Shown here: piece by piece, positions 19,827 to 29,092 of the stretch
Layout: each line of letters starts with the position of its first letter
Position numbering within the stretch: position 1 is the first letter of the stretch
From: Longispora albida DSM 44784
GTDB taxonomy: Bacteria > Actinomycetota > Actinomycetes > Mycobacteriales > Micromonosporaceae
Direction: 5' to 3'
DNA: 64,000 bases
Assembly: GCF_000379825.1 (NCBI RefSeq)
Contig: NZ_KB903838.1
Span: 1,046-65,045, forward strand
Position numbers and translations under genes: made by a program
Notes under the pieces: model-generated
Database searches by the model: none
What the model was told of the DNA's origin: nothing
Seen by the model: only the letters and a program-made list of their open reading frames with translations

Positions 19827-20723
19827 ATGTCGAACGAAGACGATGGCTGGGGTGCACTGGGCGGCGGTGGCGATTCCACCGTTGATCCCGCGACCCTGCT
19901 GGACCGGCGTCCCATCCCGCAGCCCGAGCCGGTCGACCGGCATGGCCCGGCGCGGATCATCGCGATGGCCAACCAGAAGGGCGGGGTCGGCAAGACCACG
20001 ACCACCATCAACCTGGGTGCGGCTCTCGCCGAGTACGGCCGCAAGGTGCTCATGGTGGACTTCGACCCGCAGGGCGCCCTGTCGGTCGGCTTCGGGGTCA
20101 ACCCCCACGACCTGGAGATCTCCGTCTACAACCTGCTGATGCAGGAGGAGGTCACCATCCACGAGGTCATCCACAAGACGAACATCGACGGCCTGCACCT
20201 GCTCCCGGCCAACATCGACCTGTCGGCGGCCGAGATCCAGCTGGTCAACGAGGTCGCCAGGGAGATGACCCTGGCCCGCTGCCTGCGCCCGGTGCTCAAG
20301 GACTACGACTACGTCCTGATCGACTGCCAGCCGTCGCTCGGCCTGCTCACGATCAACGCGCTGACCGCCGCGCACAGCGTGCTCGTGCCGCTGGAGTGCG
20401 AGTTCTTCAGCCTGCGTGGCGTGGCGCTCCTGCTGGACACAGTGGACAAGGTTCGCGAGAGGCTCAATTTCGACCTGGAGCTCGAGGGCATCCTGGCCAC
20501 CATGTACGACAGCCGGACGACGCACTGCCGCCAGGTCCTCCAGCGGGTGGTCGAGGCGTTCGGCGACAAGGTCTACCAGACGGTCATCACCAAGACCGTC
20601 AAGTTCCCCGAATCCACTGTGGCCGGTGCCCCGATCACCACGCTCGACCCGGCCAGCGCCGGCGCCCGCAACTACCGCCAGCTGGCGCGCGAGGTCATCG
20701 CTGCTTCCGCAGAGCGGCGTTAA
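19827..20723 (+). CDS. ParA/Soj-family ATPase
   Basis: This 298-residue Walker-type ATPase has a polar 40-residue N-terminal extension, the deviant Walker A motif KGGVGKTTTT (51-60) with the signature lysine, Walker A' VDFDPQGALSVG, and Walker B YVLIDCQPSLGLLTINAL. It is the second chromosomal ParA homologue of actinobacteria, encoded with scpAB (Rv1708 position), rather than the parAB-oriC locus. It likely helps SMC/ScpAB-dependent chromosome organisation. No parB lies nearby. Confidence 0.92.
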   Translation: MSNEDDGWGALGGGGDSTVDPATLLDRRPIPQPEPVDRHGPARIIAMANQKGGVGKTTTTINLGAALAEYGRKVLMVDFDPQGALSVGFGVNPHDLEISVYNLLMQEEVTIHEVIHKTNIDGLHLLPANIDLSAAEIQLVNEVAREMTLARCLRPVLKDYDYVLIDCQPSLGLLTINALTAAHSVLVPLECEFFSLRGVALLLDTVDKVRERLNFDLELEGILATMYDSRTTHCRQVLQRVVEAFGDKVYQTVITKTVKFPESTVAGAPITTLDPASAGARNYRQLAREVIAASAERR

Positions 20724-20760
20724 CCCCAAGATCAGGACCCTTTTCCGGTACGGGGTGAGC

Positions 20761-21141
20761 ATGGCCGGCCAGGAACTCGTCCGGCGGATCGCTCTCGGGC
20801 TGCCCGAGGTGACCGAGGAGGACGACCGGTTCGCCTTCTCGGTGCGCGCCGGGGGTAAGGCGAAGGGGATCTGCTGGGTCTGGCTGGAGCGCCTGGAGCC
20901 GAAGAAGGCCCGGGTGCCGCAGCCCGCCGTGCTCGGTGTCCGGGTCGCGAGCCTGGACGACAAGGAGCGCCTGCTCGCCTCCGGCCCGGGCATCTTCTTC
21001 ACCGAGCCGCACTACGACGGGTACCCGGCCGTGCTGGTCCGCCTCGCGGAGATCGGTGAGGACGAGCTGCGTGAGCTGATCACCGACGCGTGGCGCTGCC
21101 AGGCCCCGCGCAGGCTCGTGAAGGCCTTCGACGCCGAGTAA
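20761..21141 (+). CDS. MmcQ/YjbR family protein
   Basis: This 126-residue protein matches the YjbR fold: MAGQELVRRIALGLPEVTEEDDRFAFSVRAGGK near the start, and ITDAWRCQAPRRLVKAF at the end (the xxAWxxxAPxxLVxxF pattern). ATG 20761 follows GGGGTGAG; a GTG two codons upstream is possible. Members bind DNA or act in unknown small-molecule roles. It is inserted between parA and scpA, with separate intergenic space on both sides. Confidence 0.8.
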   Translation: MAGQELVRRIALGLPEVTEEDDRFAFSVRAGGKAKGICWVWLERLEPKKARVPQPAVLGVRVASLDDKERLLASGPGIFFTEPHYDGYPAVLVRLAEIGEDELRELITDAWRCQAPRRLVKAFDAE

Positions 21142-21224
21142 CCGCGTGCCCTGGTATTCGCTGGGACTTCGGCTGATTTGCACGATTGAGCGGGGCGCAC
21201 TGGCAGGCAATGTAGGATCCCTCG

Positions 21225-22163
21225 GTGACCGTTACCGAGAACCCAGAAGCGCCCTCGGCGCCTGAGACGGGTTTCACGGTCAGGCTCACCAACTTCGAGG
21301 GCCCGTTCGACCTGCTGCTCCAGCTCATCGGCAGGCACAAGCTGGACGTGACAGAGGTGGCGCTGCACAAGGTCACCGACGAGTTCATCGCCTACATCCG
21401 TGGGATGGGCGACAGCTGGGACCTGGACGAGGCCAGCGAGTTCCTGCTCATCGCGGCCACGCTGCTCGACCTGAAGGCAGCCCGGCTGCTCCCGGCGGCC
21501 GAGGTCGAGGACGAGGAGGACCTGGCGCTGCTGGAGGCCCGCGACCTGCTGTTCGCCCGGCTGCTCCAGTACAAGGCGTTCAAGGAGGCCGCCGCGCACA
21601 TCGCCGGCCTGATCGCCGGCGGTGACAAGCGTTACGCCCGGTCCGTGGGCCTGGAGCCGCAGTACGCCGACGCGCTGCCCGAGCTGGTCCTGGGGATCGG
21701 GCTCGACCGGTTCGCCAGGCTGGCCGCGCGGGCGATGACCCCGAAGATCCCGCCGACCGTCTCGATCTCGCACGTGCACAACGTGAAGGTCAGCGTCCGT
21801 GAGCACGCGGCGCTGCTCCGGGAGCGGCTGATGCGGGCGGGCACTGCGACCTTCCGGGTGCTGTGTGCCGACTGCGAGAGCACGCTCGAGGTGGTGGCCC
21901 GGTTCCTCGCGCTCCTGGAGCTGTACCGGGAGAACCTGGTCGGCTTCGACCAGGTCCAGGCGCTCGGCGAGCTGACCGTGCGCTGGATCGCCGGGCAGGA
22001 CGTCCGGGAGATCGACGTGGAAGAGTACGACGGCGCCGAGGACGAGGAGCGCCCTCGGCGGCGCAAGCGGCTGCCGTCCCAGCGCGAGACCCTGCTGGAC
22101 GACGACGGCTCACCGGCCGGAGAGGTTCCCGGCCACGCGGCCGAGGACGAGGGGGATCAGTGA
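21225..22163 (+). CDS. scpA: segregation and condensation protein A
   Basis: This 312-residue kleisin bridges SMC heads and binds ScpB. The N-terminal SMC-binding helices start TGFTVRLTNFEGPFDLLLQLIGRHKLDVTEVAL. The C-terminal winged helix contains DCESTLEVVARFLALLELYRENLVGFDQ. An acidic tail ends in EDEGDQ. GTG 21225 is the start. The stop overlaps scpB (GTGA). Confidence 0.94.
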   Translation: MTVTENPEAPSAPETGFTVRLTNFEGPFDLLLQLIGRHKLDVTEVALHKVTDEFIAYIRGMGDSWDLDEASEFLLIAATLLDLKAARLLPAAEVEDEEDLALLEARDLLFARLLQYKAFKEAAAHIAGLIAGGDKRYARSVGLEPQYADALPELVLGIGLDRFARLAARAMTPKIPPTVSISHVHNVKVSVREHAALLRERLMRAGTATFRVLCADCESTLEVVARFLALLELYRENLVGFDQVQALGELTVRWIAGQDVREIDVEEYDGAEDEERPRRRKRLPSQRETLLDDDGSPAGEVPGHAAEDEGDQ

Positions 22164-22891
22164 CGACATCAGCCGAGCGGGCCTTCGCCCAGGACATGGC
22201 GGCCTGGACCCCGCCCTGGTCCCGCGAGCCGGAGGACGGCGAGACCGCACCGGACCCCGAGCCCGAGGCGGTCACCCCAGCACCCGAACCGGAGCCGGAG
22301 CCCGTGCCGGAAGAGACGCCCGAGCCCGCTGCGGTCATCGACCCCGCCGATCTCCGGCCTGCCCTCGAGGCGATCCTGATGGTCGTCGACGAGCCGGTCT
22401 CCGAGCTCAACCTGTCCGTCGTCCTCGAACTCCCCGAGGACCTGATCGCCGCGACCCTCACGGAGCTGGCCGCGGCGTACGCGGCCGACCGGCGGGGCTT
22501 CGACCTGCGCCGCGCGGCCGGCGGCTGGCGGTTCTACACCCGGGCCGACTACGCACCGTACGTGGAGAAGTTCGTCCTCGACGGGCAGCAGACCAAGCTC
22601 ACGCAGGCGGCGCTGGAGACGCTGGCCGTCGTCGCGTACAAGCAGCCGGTCACCCGGGGCCGGATCTCGGCGATCCGCGGCGTGAACTGCGACGGCGTGC
22701 TCCGTACCCTGCTCACCCGCGGCCTGGTCGAGGAGTGCGGGAGCGAGCCGGAGTCCGGCGCGTACCTGTACCGGACGACCACTCTGTTCCTGGAGAAGCT
22801 CGGCATCAACTCCCCTGAGGATCTGCCGTCGCTGGCCCCTTACCTTCCCGACGACATCGACGCTTTGGCGGAATCTCATGACCAGTCCTAA
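22160..22891 (+). CDS. scpB: segregation and condensation protein B
   Basis: This 243-residue protein dimerises and binds ScpA. GTG 22160 overlaps the scpA stop. The first ~60 residues are a Pro/Glu-rich disordered arm. Two winged helices follow, with LRPALEAILMVVDEPVS and the hallmark LTQAALETLAVVAYKQPVTRGRISAIRGVNCDGVLRTLL. It overlaps rluB by 14 bases. Confidence 0.94.
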   Translation: MTTSAERAFAQDMAAWTPPWSREPEDGETAPDPEPEAVTPAPEPEPEPVPEETPEPAAVIDPADLRPALEAILMVVDEPVSELNLSVVLELPEDLIAATLTELAAAYAADRRGFDLRRAAGGWRFYTRADYAPYVEKFVLDGQQTKLTQAALETLAVVAYKQPVTRGRISAIRGVNCDGVLRTLLTRGLVEECGSEPESGAYLYRTTTLFLEKLGINSPEDLPSLAPYLPDDIDALAESHDQS

Positions 22892-23828
22892 CCCGTCCCG
22901 CCGTTCCTCCGGCTCCAAGCCGGCCAAGAAGACCGGCTCCAAGCCGAAGCGCGGCCCCCGCGAGCAGCCCGGCGCGATCAGCCGGGAGGGCCAGACGCAG
23001 CGGGAGGCGTTCGGCGCGATCGGCCGGATCGGCGGCCCCGACATGCGGGCCGGCCGGGGTAACTCGGCTGGCCGGGCCGCCAAGCCGATCGCGGACATGG
23101 AGGGCGCCGAGCGGCTCCAGAAGATCCTCGCGGCCGCCGGGATCGGCTCCCGCCGGGACTGCGAGGGGCTGATCGAGGAAGGCCGGGTCATGGTCGACGG
23201 CCGGGTCGCCCGGCTCGGCGACAAGGCCGACCCGGCGAGCGCCGAGATCTATGTGGACGGCGAGCGCCTGGTCACCAACACCCGCCTGGTCTACCTGGCC
23301 ATGAACAAGCCGCGCGGCGTGGTCTCCACGATGGCGGACGAGAAGGGCCGGGAGTCGATCGCCGACTACCTGGGCAAGATCCCGCAGCGGGTCTACCACG
23401 TCGGCCGGCTCGACCAGGACAGCGAGGGCCTGCTCCTGCTGACCAATGACGGCGACCTCGCGCACAAGCTGACGCACCCGTCGTTCGGCGTGTCCAAGAC
23501 GTACCTGGCCGAGGTCGTCGGCCCGATTCCGCAGGGCTTCAAGAAGCGGATCATGACCGGCGTCGAGCTGGAGGACGGCTGGGCGAAGGCCGACTCGTTC
23601 AAGGTCGTCGACGCGCAGGGCCGCCGGGCGCTGGTGGAGCTGAGCCTGCACGAGGGCCGCAAGCACATCGTCCGGCGGCTGCTGGACGAGCTGGGCCACC
23701 CGGTCCACCGGCTGATCCGGACGGCGATCGGCCCGGTGGAGCTGGGCGACCAGAAGATCGGCAAGGTCCGCAAGCTCAGCCAGCCGGAGATCGCCGCGCT
23801 GTTCAAGGCGGTCGAGAAGGAAGACTGA
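22878..23828 (+). CDS. rluB: 23S rRNA pseudouridine synthase RluB-type
   Basis: This 316-residue enzyme has a basic, Ser/Lys/Arg-rich 75-residue N-terminus, an S4 domain (ERLQKILAAAGIGSRRDCEGLIEEGRV) and the RsuA/RluB catalytic domain with the catalytic Asp in HVGRLDQDSEGLLLLTNDGDL. It isomerises a uridine in 23S rRNA. The scpA-scpB-rluB-cmk-der order is widely conserved in Gram-positive bacteria. Here two minus-strand genes interrupt it before cmk. Confidence 0.92.
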   Translation: MTSPNPSRRSSGSKPAKKTGSKPKRGPREQPGAISREGQTQREAFGAIGRIGGPDMRAGRGNSAGRAAKPIADMEGAERLQKILAAAGIGSRRDCEGLIEEGRVMVDGRVARLGDKADPASAEIYVDGERLVTNTRLVYLAMNKPRGVVSTMADEKGRESIADYLGKIPQRVYHVGRLDQDSEGLLLLTNDGDLAHKLTHPSFGVSKTYLAEVVGPIPQGFKKRIMTGVELEDGWAKADSFKVVDAQGRRALVELSLHEGRKHIVRRLLDELGHPVHRLIRTAIGPVELGDQKIGKVRKLSQPEIAALFKAVEKED

Positions 23829-23836
23829 GCCGGACG

Positions 23837-23872
23837 GGTGGCCACGGGGGTGAACACACCCGCGTGGTCACC
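23837..23872. terminator. bidirectional terminator between rluB and lipoprotein gene
   Basis: GGTGGCCACG (23837-23846) pairs with CGTGGTCACC (23863-23872), with one G-U pair. The inner stretch GGGGTG/CACCCG adds further pairing. It sits between convergent genes and its right arm includes the stop codon of the minus-strand gene. Confidence 0.7.
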
Positions 23873-24686
23873 TCTTGAGGGTCGCGGACCCGTCGAAGAG
23901 CTGGCTCGTGACGCTCCGGCAGATCCCGGCGCCGTAGTCCTGGCCGTATGCCGCCGGGTACTGGGTCAGCACGGCGAGCGCCCAGTGGTCCCAGCTCGCC
24001 AGGCAGTTCACCCGCCACTGCCCGTCGGAGGACTGGAGCGTCCAGCCGTTCTTCACCGCGACCTCGGTACCGGCGGGCAGCGCCTCCGGTATCCCGAACC
24101 GCCCGGACGGGTCGACGGTCCGCAGCAGCTCGTCGAGGTACGCGGACCTGCCGAGCACGCAGCCCATCATCTTCGCCGCGTCGGCGGCCGTGATCTGGGT
24201 GTACGACCACCAGTCGTGCTCCAGGTACGTGCCGGTCAGGCCGCACTCGCCGGCCAGCCGGTCGATCACGGCGTCCGCCCCGCGCGCCTGGTAGAGCACC
24301 TCGGCCGCGTCGTCGTCGGAGTACCAGATCATGTTCTGGATCATGGTTTTCTCGTCAGCGGTCAGTGGCCGGCCCTCGGCGCCCGCGAGATAGTCGGCGG
24401 CGATCCACGCCTTGATCATGGATTCGGTGTTGTTCGTCTCCTCGGCGGAGTCCGGCGAACCGGCCTGGGCGCCGGTCGTGAGATCAAGCAGCGACCACGA
24501 GGCCCAGCCGTCGACCTCCACCAGCACCTCGGCATGCGAGACGAGCGGCCCGGCGGCGGGCACTGAACCCGCACCCGGCGCCGGCCCCGGATCGGCCGGG
24601 CGGGCGCTGACCGCAGGGGCGCACGCCGCCAGCACCGCCACACCCAGTGCGGCGATGGCGATCCGCAGCCCCCGCGTCCGTCGCAT
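23868..24686 (-). CDS. beta-lactamase-fold serine hydrolase lipoprotein
   Basis: This 272-residue protein has a lipoprotein signal peptide with lipobox LAAC (Cys22). A class A beta-lactamase/PBP-like fold is indicated by the SxxK motif SMIK (89-92), an SDN-like SDD (123-125) and a KTG-like KNG (212-214). The three motifs are correctly ordered and spaced, so an active serine acyl-transferase or hydrolase is plausible. The SDN and KTG variants, and lack of an obvious ExxLN deacylation Glu, argue against a classical beta-lactamase. Expected location is the outer face of the membrane. Confidence 0.78.
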   Translation of the reverse strand: MRRTRGLRIAIAALGVAVLAACAPAVSARPADPGPAPGAGSVPAAGPLVSHAEVLVEVDGWASWSLLDLTTGAQAGSPDSAEETNNTESMIKAWIAADYLAGAEGRPLTADEKTMIQNMIWYSDDDAAEVLYQARGADAVIDRLAGECGLTGTYLEHDWWSYTQITAADAAKMMGCVLGRSAYLDELLRTVDPSGRFGIPEALPAGTEVAVKNGWTLQSSDGQWRVNCLASWDHWALAVLTQYPAAYGQDYGAGICRSVTSQLFDGSATLKR

Positions 24687-24734
24687 GGTTCCAGCGTGAC
24701 GCGTTTACCTGGAGGTTGCCTGTGAGCGTCGCGC

Positions 24735-25763
24735 TCACCCGGCTATGAGGCGCACCACCGCACGCTCCCCGCGGCCGTACTTGGCGTGGAACAGCCGGGC
24801 GACATGCTCCACGGTGTCCGCCTCGTCCTGTCCGACCCGGTCGAGCCGGAGCTTGCCCAGGCCACGGTGCTCGCCCGCGTGCAGCTCCAGCCGCCGGCTG
24901 TCCCCGAAGATCGCGTCGTCACCCAGGTCACTGATCGGGACATAGCACGCGTTGTCATGCCAGACGTAGGAGAGCGCCCGCTCGCCGTTCCCGCGCCCGT
25001 CGTAGACCATCCGCACCCTGAGCTGGAAGTAGTCGCCGACCGGCCGGGTGCCCTTGTCCGACCACAGCTCCCGGAACCGCTCCTGCACGAACTGCCCCCA
25101 CGGGCTGGCCAGGAAGATCTCCAGCTGCTCCGTCTCGTCGGAGCGCCGGCCGACCGGGTAGAAGGACAGGTATGCCTTGTCGTCCCACCGGTACATCTGG
25201 ACGGAAGGGTTGACGCTGTAGAGCCGCACGTGCAGCAGCCTGCGGGCGCTGGGCAGGCTCTCGGTGATCTGGTGGATGTTGCGCAGGTTGGTCATGACCA
25301 GGTCGCGGATGTCAGCCCGGCCGGCCAGTTCCTCCGTGCGCTGGACGGCGGCGGGGGAGTCGGGGTCGAGCAGCAGGATCCGCACCTCGACGTCGTTGCG
25401 GAACGCCGTCGCCAGCGCCTCGCGGAAGTCGGCGACGTAGTGGTGGCTCAGCGCGTGCGTACCGGTCTCCAGGATCGCGATCGCGCTGCGCGCCCGGCCC
25501 GCCCTGTCGAAGAACGCGGTGAAGTCCAGCCGGGAGTGTTTCTCCACGTCGGGCTTGCGCAGCTCGCGGATCAGCGGTTCGAGCACGAGGAATGTGGCGA
25601 GGACCATGCCCAGGCCCGCGCCGACGTTCACCAGCAGCTCGTGCGGGTACCCGGTGCGGATCACAGCTCCGGCGCCGAGCATGCCGGCGGTGAGTGCTGC
25701 CAGGGCCGCGAGCGCGGCGAACTGCCGGGGATTGCGGCGGATCCGGCGGTTCCAGCGTCGCAT
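24735..25763 (-). CDS. 2-TM protein with PLD-like cytosolic domain
   Basis: ATG 25763 gives 342 residues; GTG 25772 adds three. A basic N-terminus (RRWNRRIRRNPRQ) is followed by two TM helices (about 15-35 and 42-65). The soluble domain opens with LDFTAFFDRAGRARSAIAILETGTHALS and continues with VEVRILLLDPDSP and MYRWDDKAYLSFYPVG. This resembles phospholipase D-like or DUF5919-like sensor/effector domains of actinobacteria, but I see no complete HKD motif. The function is unknown. It interrupts the conserved rluB-cmk order on the opposite strand. Membrane-tethered stress or nucleotide sensing is a guess. Confidence 0.6.
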   Translation of the reverse strand: MRRWNRRIRRNPRQFAALAALAALTAGMLGAGAVIRTGYPHELLVNVGAGLGMVLATFLVLEPLIRELRKPDVEKHSRLDFTAFFDRAGRARSAIAILETGTHALSHHYVADFREALATAFRNDVEVRILLLDPDSPAAVQRTEELAGRADIRDLVMTNLRNIHQITESLPSARRLLHVRLYSVNPSVQMYRWDDKAYLSFYPVGRRSDETEQLEIFLASPWGQFVQERFRELWSDKGTRPVGDYFQLRVRMVYDGRGNGERALSYVWHDNACYVPISDLGDDAIFGDSRRLELHAGEHRGLGKLRLDRVGQDEADTVEHVARLFHAKYGRGERAVVRLIAG

Positions 25764-25924
25764 CGCCGTCACGAGCCCCCTGTCGAGATTGGTCGATTCC
25801 TGTCCGATTGAATCAGGGTGGGGGGTCACGCTGTCAAGACCTGCCCGTGGAGTCCCGGCGGCGACCGGGCATGATGGTAGGGATAGCCGGCGCACCGCTG
25901 GCCCGGGTCCGCAGGTTGGGATGG

Positions 25925-26590
25925 ATGAGCGTGTTTCGTGGGGTTGTCGCGGTCGACGGGCCGTCCGGTTCTGGGAAGTCGACCGTGTCGCGCCGGCTGG
26001 CCTCCGCGCTGGGCGCTGCCTACCTCGACACCGGCGCGATGTACCGGGCGGCCACCTGGGCCGTGCTCACCGCCGGGGCTGACCCGGCTGATCCCGACGC
26101 AGTGATGAAGATCGTCGAGTCGGTGGTGCTGGAGATCGGTACCGATCCGGCCGCCCCGCACATGACCGTCGACGGCACCAGCGTCGACGCCCCGATCCGC
26201 GGCGGGGAGGTCACGGCCGCCGTGTCCGCCGTCGCCGCCGTGCCGGGCGTGCGCGAGCTGCTGGTCAGCGCCCAGCGCACCCTGATCACGCAGGCCACGG
26301 CCGGGATCGTCGTCGAGGGCCGCGACATCGGCACCGTCGTCGCCCCGGACGCCGTCCTCAAGGTGTACCTGACGGCCGACGTGTCCGAGCGCGCCCGCCG
26401 GCGCAGCCAGGAGCACGACGCCGACCACGAGGCCACTGCCGCCGACCTGGTCCGCCGGGACAACCATGACTCCGGCCGCAAGGCCGACCCGCTGCGCCGT
26501 GCTGATGACGCCGTCGAGCTGGACACCACCGCGATGTCGATCGACGAGGTCGTCGCGCATCTGCTGAACCTCCTGGGGAGATCTTCGTGA
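25925..26590 (+). CDS. cmk: cytidylate kinase
   Basis: This 221-residue kinase phosphorylates CMP and dCMP with ATP. The P-loop is [14 protein letters not shown] (10-23) after a start at ATG 25925; the longer upstream frame lacks family similarity. [27 protein letters not shown] and [14 protein letters not shown] are the conserved CMP-binding and lid segments. It ends in a GTGA overlap with der. Confidence 0.95.
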   Translation: MSVFRGVVAVDGPSGSGKSTVSRRLASALGAAYLDTGAMYRAATWAVLTAGADPADPDAVMKIVESVVLEIGTDPAAPHMTVDGTSVDAPIRGGEVTAAVSAVAAVPGVRELLVSAQRTLITQATAGIVVEGRDIGTVVAPDAVLKVYLTADVSERARRRSQEHDADHEATAADLVRRDNHDSGRKADPLRRADDAVELDTTAMSIDEVVAHLLNLLGRSS

Positions 26591-27945
26591 CCGAGTTTTC
26601 TGAGTGGGTGGCCGACGAGGAACCGCAGGCCCCCGCTCCGGTGATCGCTGTCGTCGGACGGCCGAACGTCGGCAAGTCCACGCTGGTCAACCGGCTGATC
26701 GGCCGCAGGCAGGCAGTGGTGGAGGACATCCCGGGCGTCACGCGCGACCGGGTGGCCTACGACGCGCAGTGGTCCGGCCGCCGGTTCACCGTCGTCGACA
26801 CCGGCGGCTGGGAGCCCGACGCCAAGGACCGTGCGGCGCGGATCGCGGCGCAGGCCGAGGTCGCGACGCTCACCGCCGACGCGATCCTGTTCGTCGTGGA
26901 CGCCCGCGTCGGCTCGACCGACGTGGACGAGGCCGCGGTGAAGATGCTCCGCCGCAGCGGCAAGCCGGTGCTGCTCGTCGCCAACAAGGTGGACGACGAG
27001 CGGACCGAGGCCGACGCGCTGTCCCTGTGGGGGCTGGGCCTCGGCGAGCCGTTCACCGTCTCCGCCCTGCACGGCCGGGGTGCCGGTGACCTCCTGGACA
27101 AGATCCTGGAGATGCTGCCGGAGCCGCCGCCGATCATCGAGGAGGCCCCGCGCGGCCCCCGCCGGGTCGCACTCGTCGGCCGGCCGAACGTCGGCAAGTC
27201 CAGCCTGCTGAACAAGCTGTCCCGCGAGGACCGCGCGCTCGTCGACGACGTCGCGGGTACCACTGTGGACCCGGTGGACAGCCTCGTCGAGATCGACGGC
27301 GAGATCTGGCACCTGGTCGACACGGCCGGGCTGCGCAAGCGGGTCGGGCAGGCCAGCGGCACCGAGTACTACGCCAGCCTGCGGACCAACGCCGCGATCG
27401 AGGCCGCCGAGGTCGTGATCGTGCTGCTGGACTCCTCCGAGGTGATCAGCGAGCAGGACCAGCGGCTGATCACGATGGTGATCGAGTCGGGCCGGGCGCT
27501 GGTCATCGCGTTCAACAAGTGGGACCTGATGGACCCCGACCGGCGCTACTACCTCGACAAGGAGATCGAGACCGAGCTCAAGCGGATCCAGTGGGCGCAG
27601 CGGGTCAACATCTCCGCGCTGACCGGCCGGGCCGTCGACAAGCTCGCCCCGTTCATGCGGATCGCGCTGGACAGCTGGGAGCAGCGGGTACCGACCGGGC
27701 AGCTCAACCAGTTCATCACCGCGCTCACGCTGGCCAACCCGCACCCGGTGCGCGGCGGCAAGCAGCCGAAGATCCTGTTCGCGACGCAGGCCGGGGTCTG
27801 CCCGCCGAAGTTCGTGCTGTTCACGTCCGGCCAGCTCGACGCCGGCTACGTCCGGTACGTGGAGCGGCGGCTGCGTGAGGAGTTCGGCTTCCCGGGCAGC
27901 CCGATCCAGCTGACCGTGAAGGCCAGGCAGAAGAAGACCAAGTAG
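26587..27945 (+). CDS. der: ribosome biogenesis GTPase Der
   Basis: This 452-residue protein has two GTPase domains in tandem: the first G1 loop GRPNVGKS is at 24-31 and the second is near 200. Each is followed by DxxG (DTGG, DTAG) and NKxD (NKVD, NKWD) motifs, then a C-terminal KH-like domain ending in [14 protein letters not shown]. It acts in 50S subunit maturation. GTG 26587 overlaps the cmk stop. Confidence 0.95.
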   Translation: MTEFSEWVADEEPQAPAPVIAVVGRPNVGKSTLVNRLIGRRQAVVEDIPGVTRDRVAYDAQWSGRRFTVVDTGGWEPDAKDRAARIAAQAEVATLTADAILFVVDARVGSTDVDEAAVKMLRRSGKPVLLVANKVDDERTEADALSLWGLGLGEPFTVSALHGRGAGDLLDKILEMLPEPPPIIEEAPRGPRRVALVGRPNVGKSSLLNKLSREDRALVDDVAGTTVDPVDSLVEIDGEIWHLVDTAGLRKRVGQASGTEYYASLRTNAAIEAAEVVIVLLDSSEVISEQDQRLITMVIESGRALVIAFNKWDLMDPDRRYYLDKEIETELKRIQWAQRVNISALTGRAVDKLAPFMRIALDSWEQRVPTGQLNQFITALTLANPHPVRGGKQPKILFATQAGVCPPKFVLFTSGQLDAGYVRYVERRLREEFGFPGSPIQLTVKARQKKTK

Positions 27946-27958
27946 GACGCCAGCGCCA

Positions 27959-27990
27959 GGTATCGCCGGGTGGCATCTCCCGGCGGTACC
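27959..27990 (+). terminator. terminator after der
   Basis: GGTATCGCCGGG (27959-27970) pairs with CCCGGCGGTACC (27979-27990), with one G-U position and an 8-base loop, 13 bases past the der stop. Confidence 0.7.
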
Positions 27991-28056
27991 GGCACCGGCA
28001 ATAGCCTCCCGGGCAGGGCCGTACCCACGGCCTCAACCCCTCAGGGAGGCTCATCC

Positions 28057-28797
28057 ATGAAGATGCATCTCCGTGCGGCCATCGTGGTCGCAGGCGCCGC
28101 GGTCGCCCTGGCCGCGACGTCGGCCCCGGCTCTCGCCAAGCCCCCGGCACAGGACATCGTCGGCGGCAGCCAGGTCGGCACCGCCCCGTCCTGGGCCGCC
28201 GCGGTCGGCGACAGCAGCGGCATGTGGTGCTCCGGCACCCTCGTCTCGAACCAGTGGGTGCTCAGCGCCGGCCACTGTAGCGGTGCGACCCGGATCCGGA
28301 TCGGTTCGAAGAACCTGAACAGCGGCGGCACGCTCGCCACGGTCAGCCGGTCGGTGAAGCACCCGAACTACAGCAACGGCGCGTACGACTTCCGCCTCTA
28401 CAAGCTGTCGGCCCCGGTCAGCCAGGCACCGGCCACGGTCGCCACCACGTCCCCGTCGACCGGGACCGCCGCGACGCTGTACGGCTTCGGCCAGACCTGC
28501 GCGCCGTACGGCTGCGGTGGCATGAGCTCCGTGCTCAAGTACGTCGGCACGACCGTCACCTCCGACGGGAACTGCGGCGGGATCAGCGGCTCTGTCGAGA
28601 TCTGCTTCGACACGTCGACGACGGCCACCGACTGCTACGGCGACTCGGGCGGCGGTGCCTTCGTGGCCGGCAAGCTGGTCGGCGTGACCAGCCGGGGCGC
28701 GACCGGCTCCGGCTCCAGCACCTGCGGCCGGACCAACTCGATCTATGGCGACGCGACAGCTGTCCGCACCTGGATCATGTCCACCATCGCCACATAA
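28057..28797 (+). CDS. secreted trypsin-like serine protease (S1)
   Basis: This 246-residue preproprotein starts at ATG 28057 after AGGGAGG. A signal peptide (1-27, ending PALA) is followed by a short propeptide and IVGG (34-37), the trypsin activation site. Catalytic residues: His73 (LSAGHC), Asp111 (GAYDFRLYKL) and Ser197 (GDSGGG). Several Cys pairs fit disulfides. It differs from most trypsins in having GDSGGG rather than GDSGGP. It is exported and probably nutritional. Confidence 0.92.
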   Translation: MKMHLRAAIVVAGAAVALAATSAPALAKPPAQDIVGGSQVGTAPSWAAAVGDSSGMWCSGTLVSNQWVLSAGHCSGATRIRIGSKNLNSGGTLATVSRSVKHPNYSNGAYDFRLYKLSAPVSQAPATVATTSPSTGTAATLYGFGQTCAPYGCGGMSSVLKYVGTTVTSDGNCGGISGSVEICFDTSTTATDCYGDSGGGAFVAGKLVGVTSRGATGSGSSTCGRTNSIYGDATAVRTWIMSTIAT

Positions 28798-28804
28798 CAA
28801 AGAT

Positions 28805-29092
28805 CTATTTTGTACCCGGCTGGTGGCCGCACACCAGCCGGGTACCACTCCAGCCGTCGGCCATCCGCGCGATGATCCGGCGGGCGTAGCCCACGGCGAA
28901 CCAGCCGGCCGGGGTCGGCTCCGCGTACTGTCCGCTCAGGACGAACAGCGCCCCGCCGAAGGCCTCCTCGATCCGCCGCAGCCGGTCGAGCAGCGCGGGC
29001 AGGCTCAGCTGCACCTGGTGCGCCGCGGCCTGGAGGCTGTCGGCCTCGGCGACGGCCACGACGAGCCGCAGATGGCTCAGCTCCAGGTGCAT
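28805..29092 (-). CDS. HTH-only LysR-type remnant
   Basis: This 95-residue ORF aligns to the N-terminal winged helix of LysR regulators (LSHLRLVVAVAEADSLQAAAHQVQLSLPALLDRLRRIEEAFGGALF) but has no co-inducer domain. ATG 29092 follows GGGGA and overlaps the upstream full-length LysR gene by 16 bases, so it could be co-translated. Its 3' end reads through a strong palindrome. It may be a decayed duplicate, or a short DNA-binding or dimerisation partner of its neighbour. DNA-contact residues look less conserved than in the full-length copy. Confidence 0.55.
   Translation of the reverse strand: MHLELSHLRLVVAVAEADSLQAAAHQVQLSLPALLDRLRRIEEAFGGALFVLSGQYAEPTPAGWFAVGYARRIIARMADGWSGTRLVCGHQPGTK
28812..28845. 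terminator. hairpin shared by protease end and truncated LysR end
   Basis: GTACCCGGCTGGTG (28812-28825) and CACCAGCCGGGTAC (28832-28845) are perfectly complementary over 14 bases with a 6-base loop. It lies 15 bases after the protease stop, inside the last codons of the minus-strand mini-LysR frame. Confidence 0.75.
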
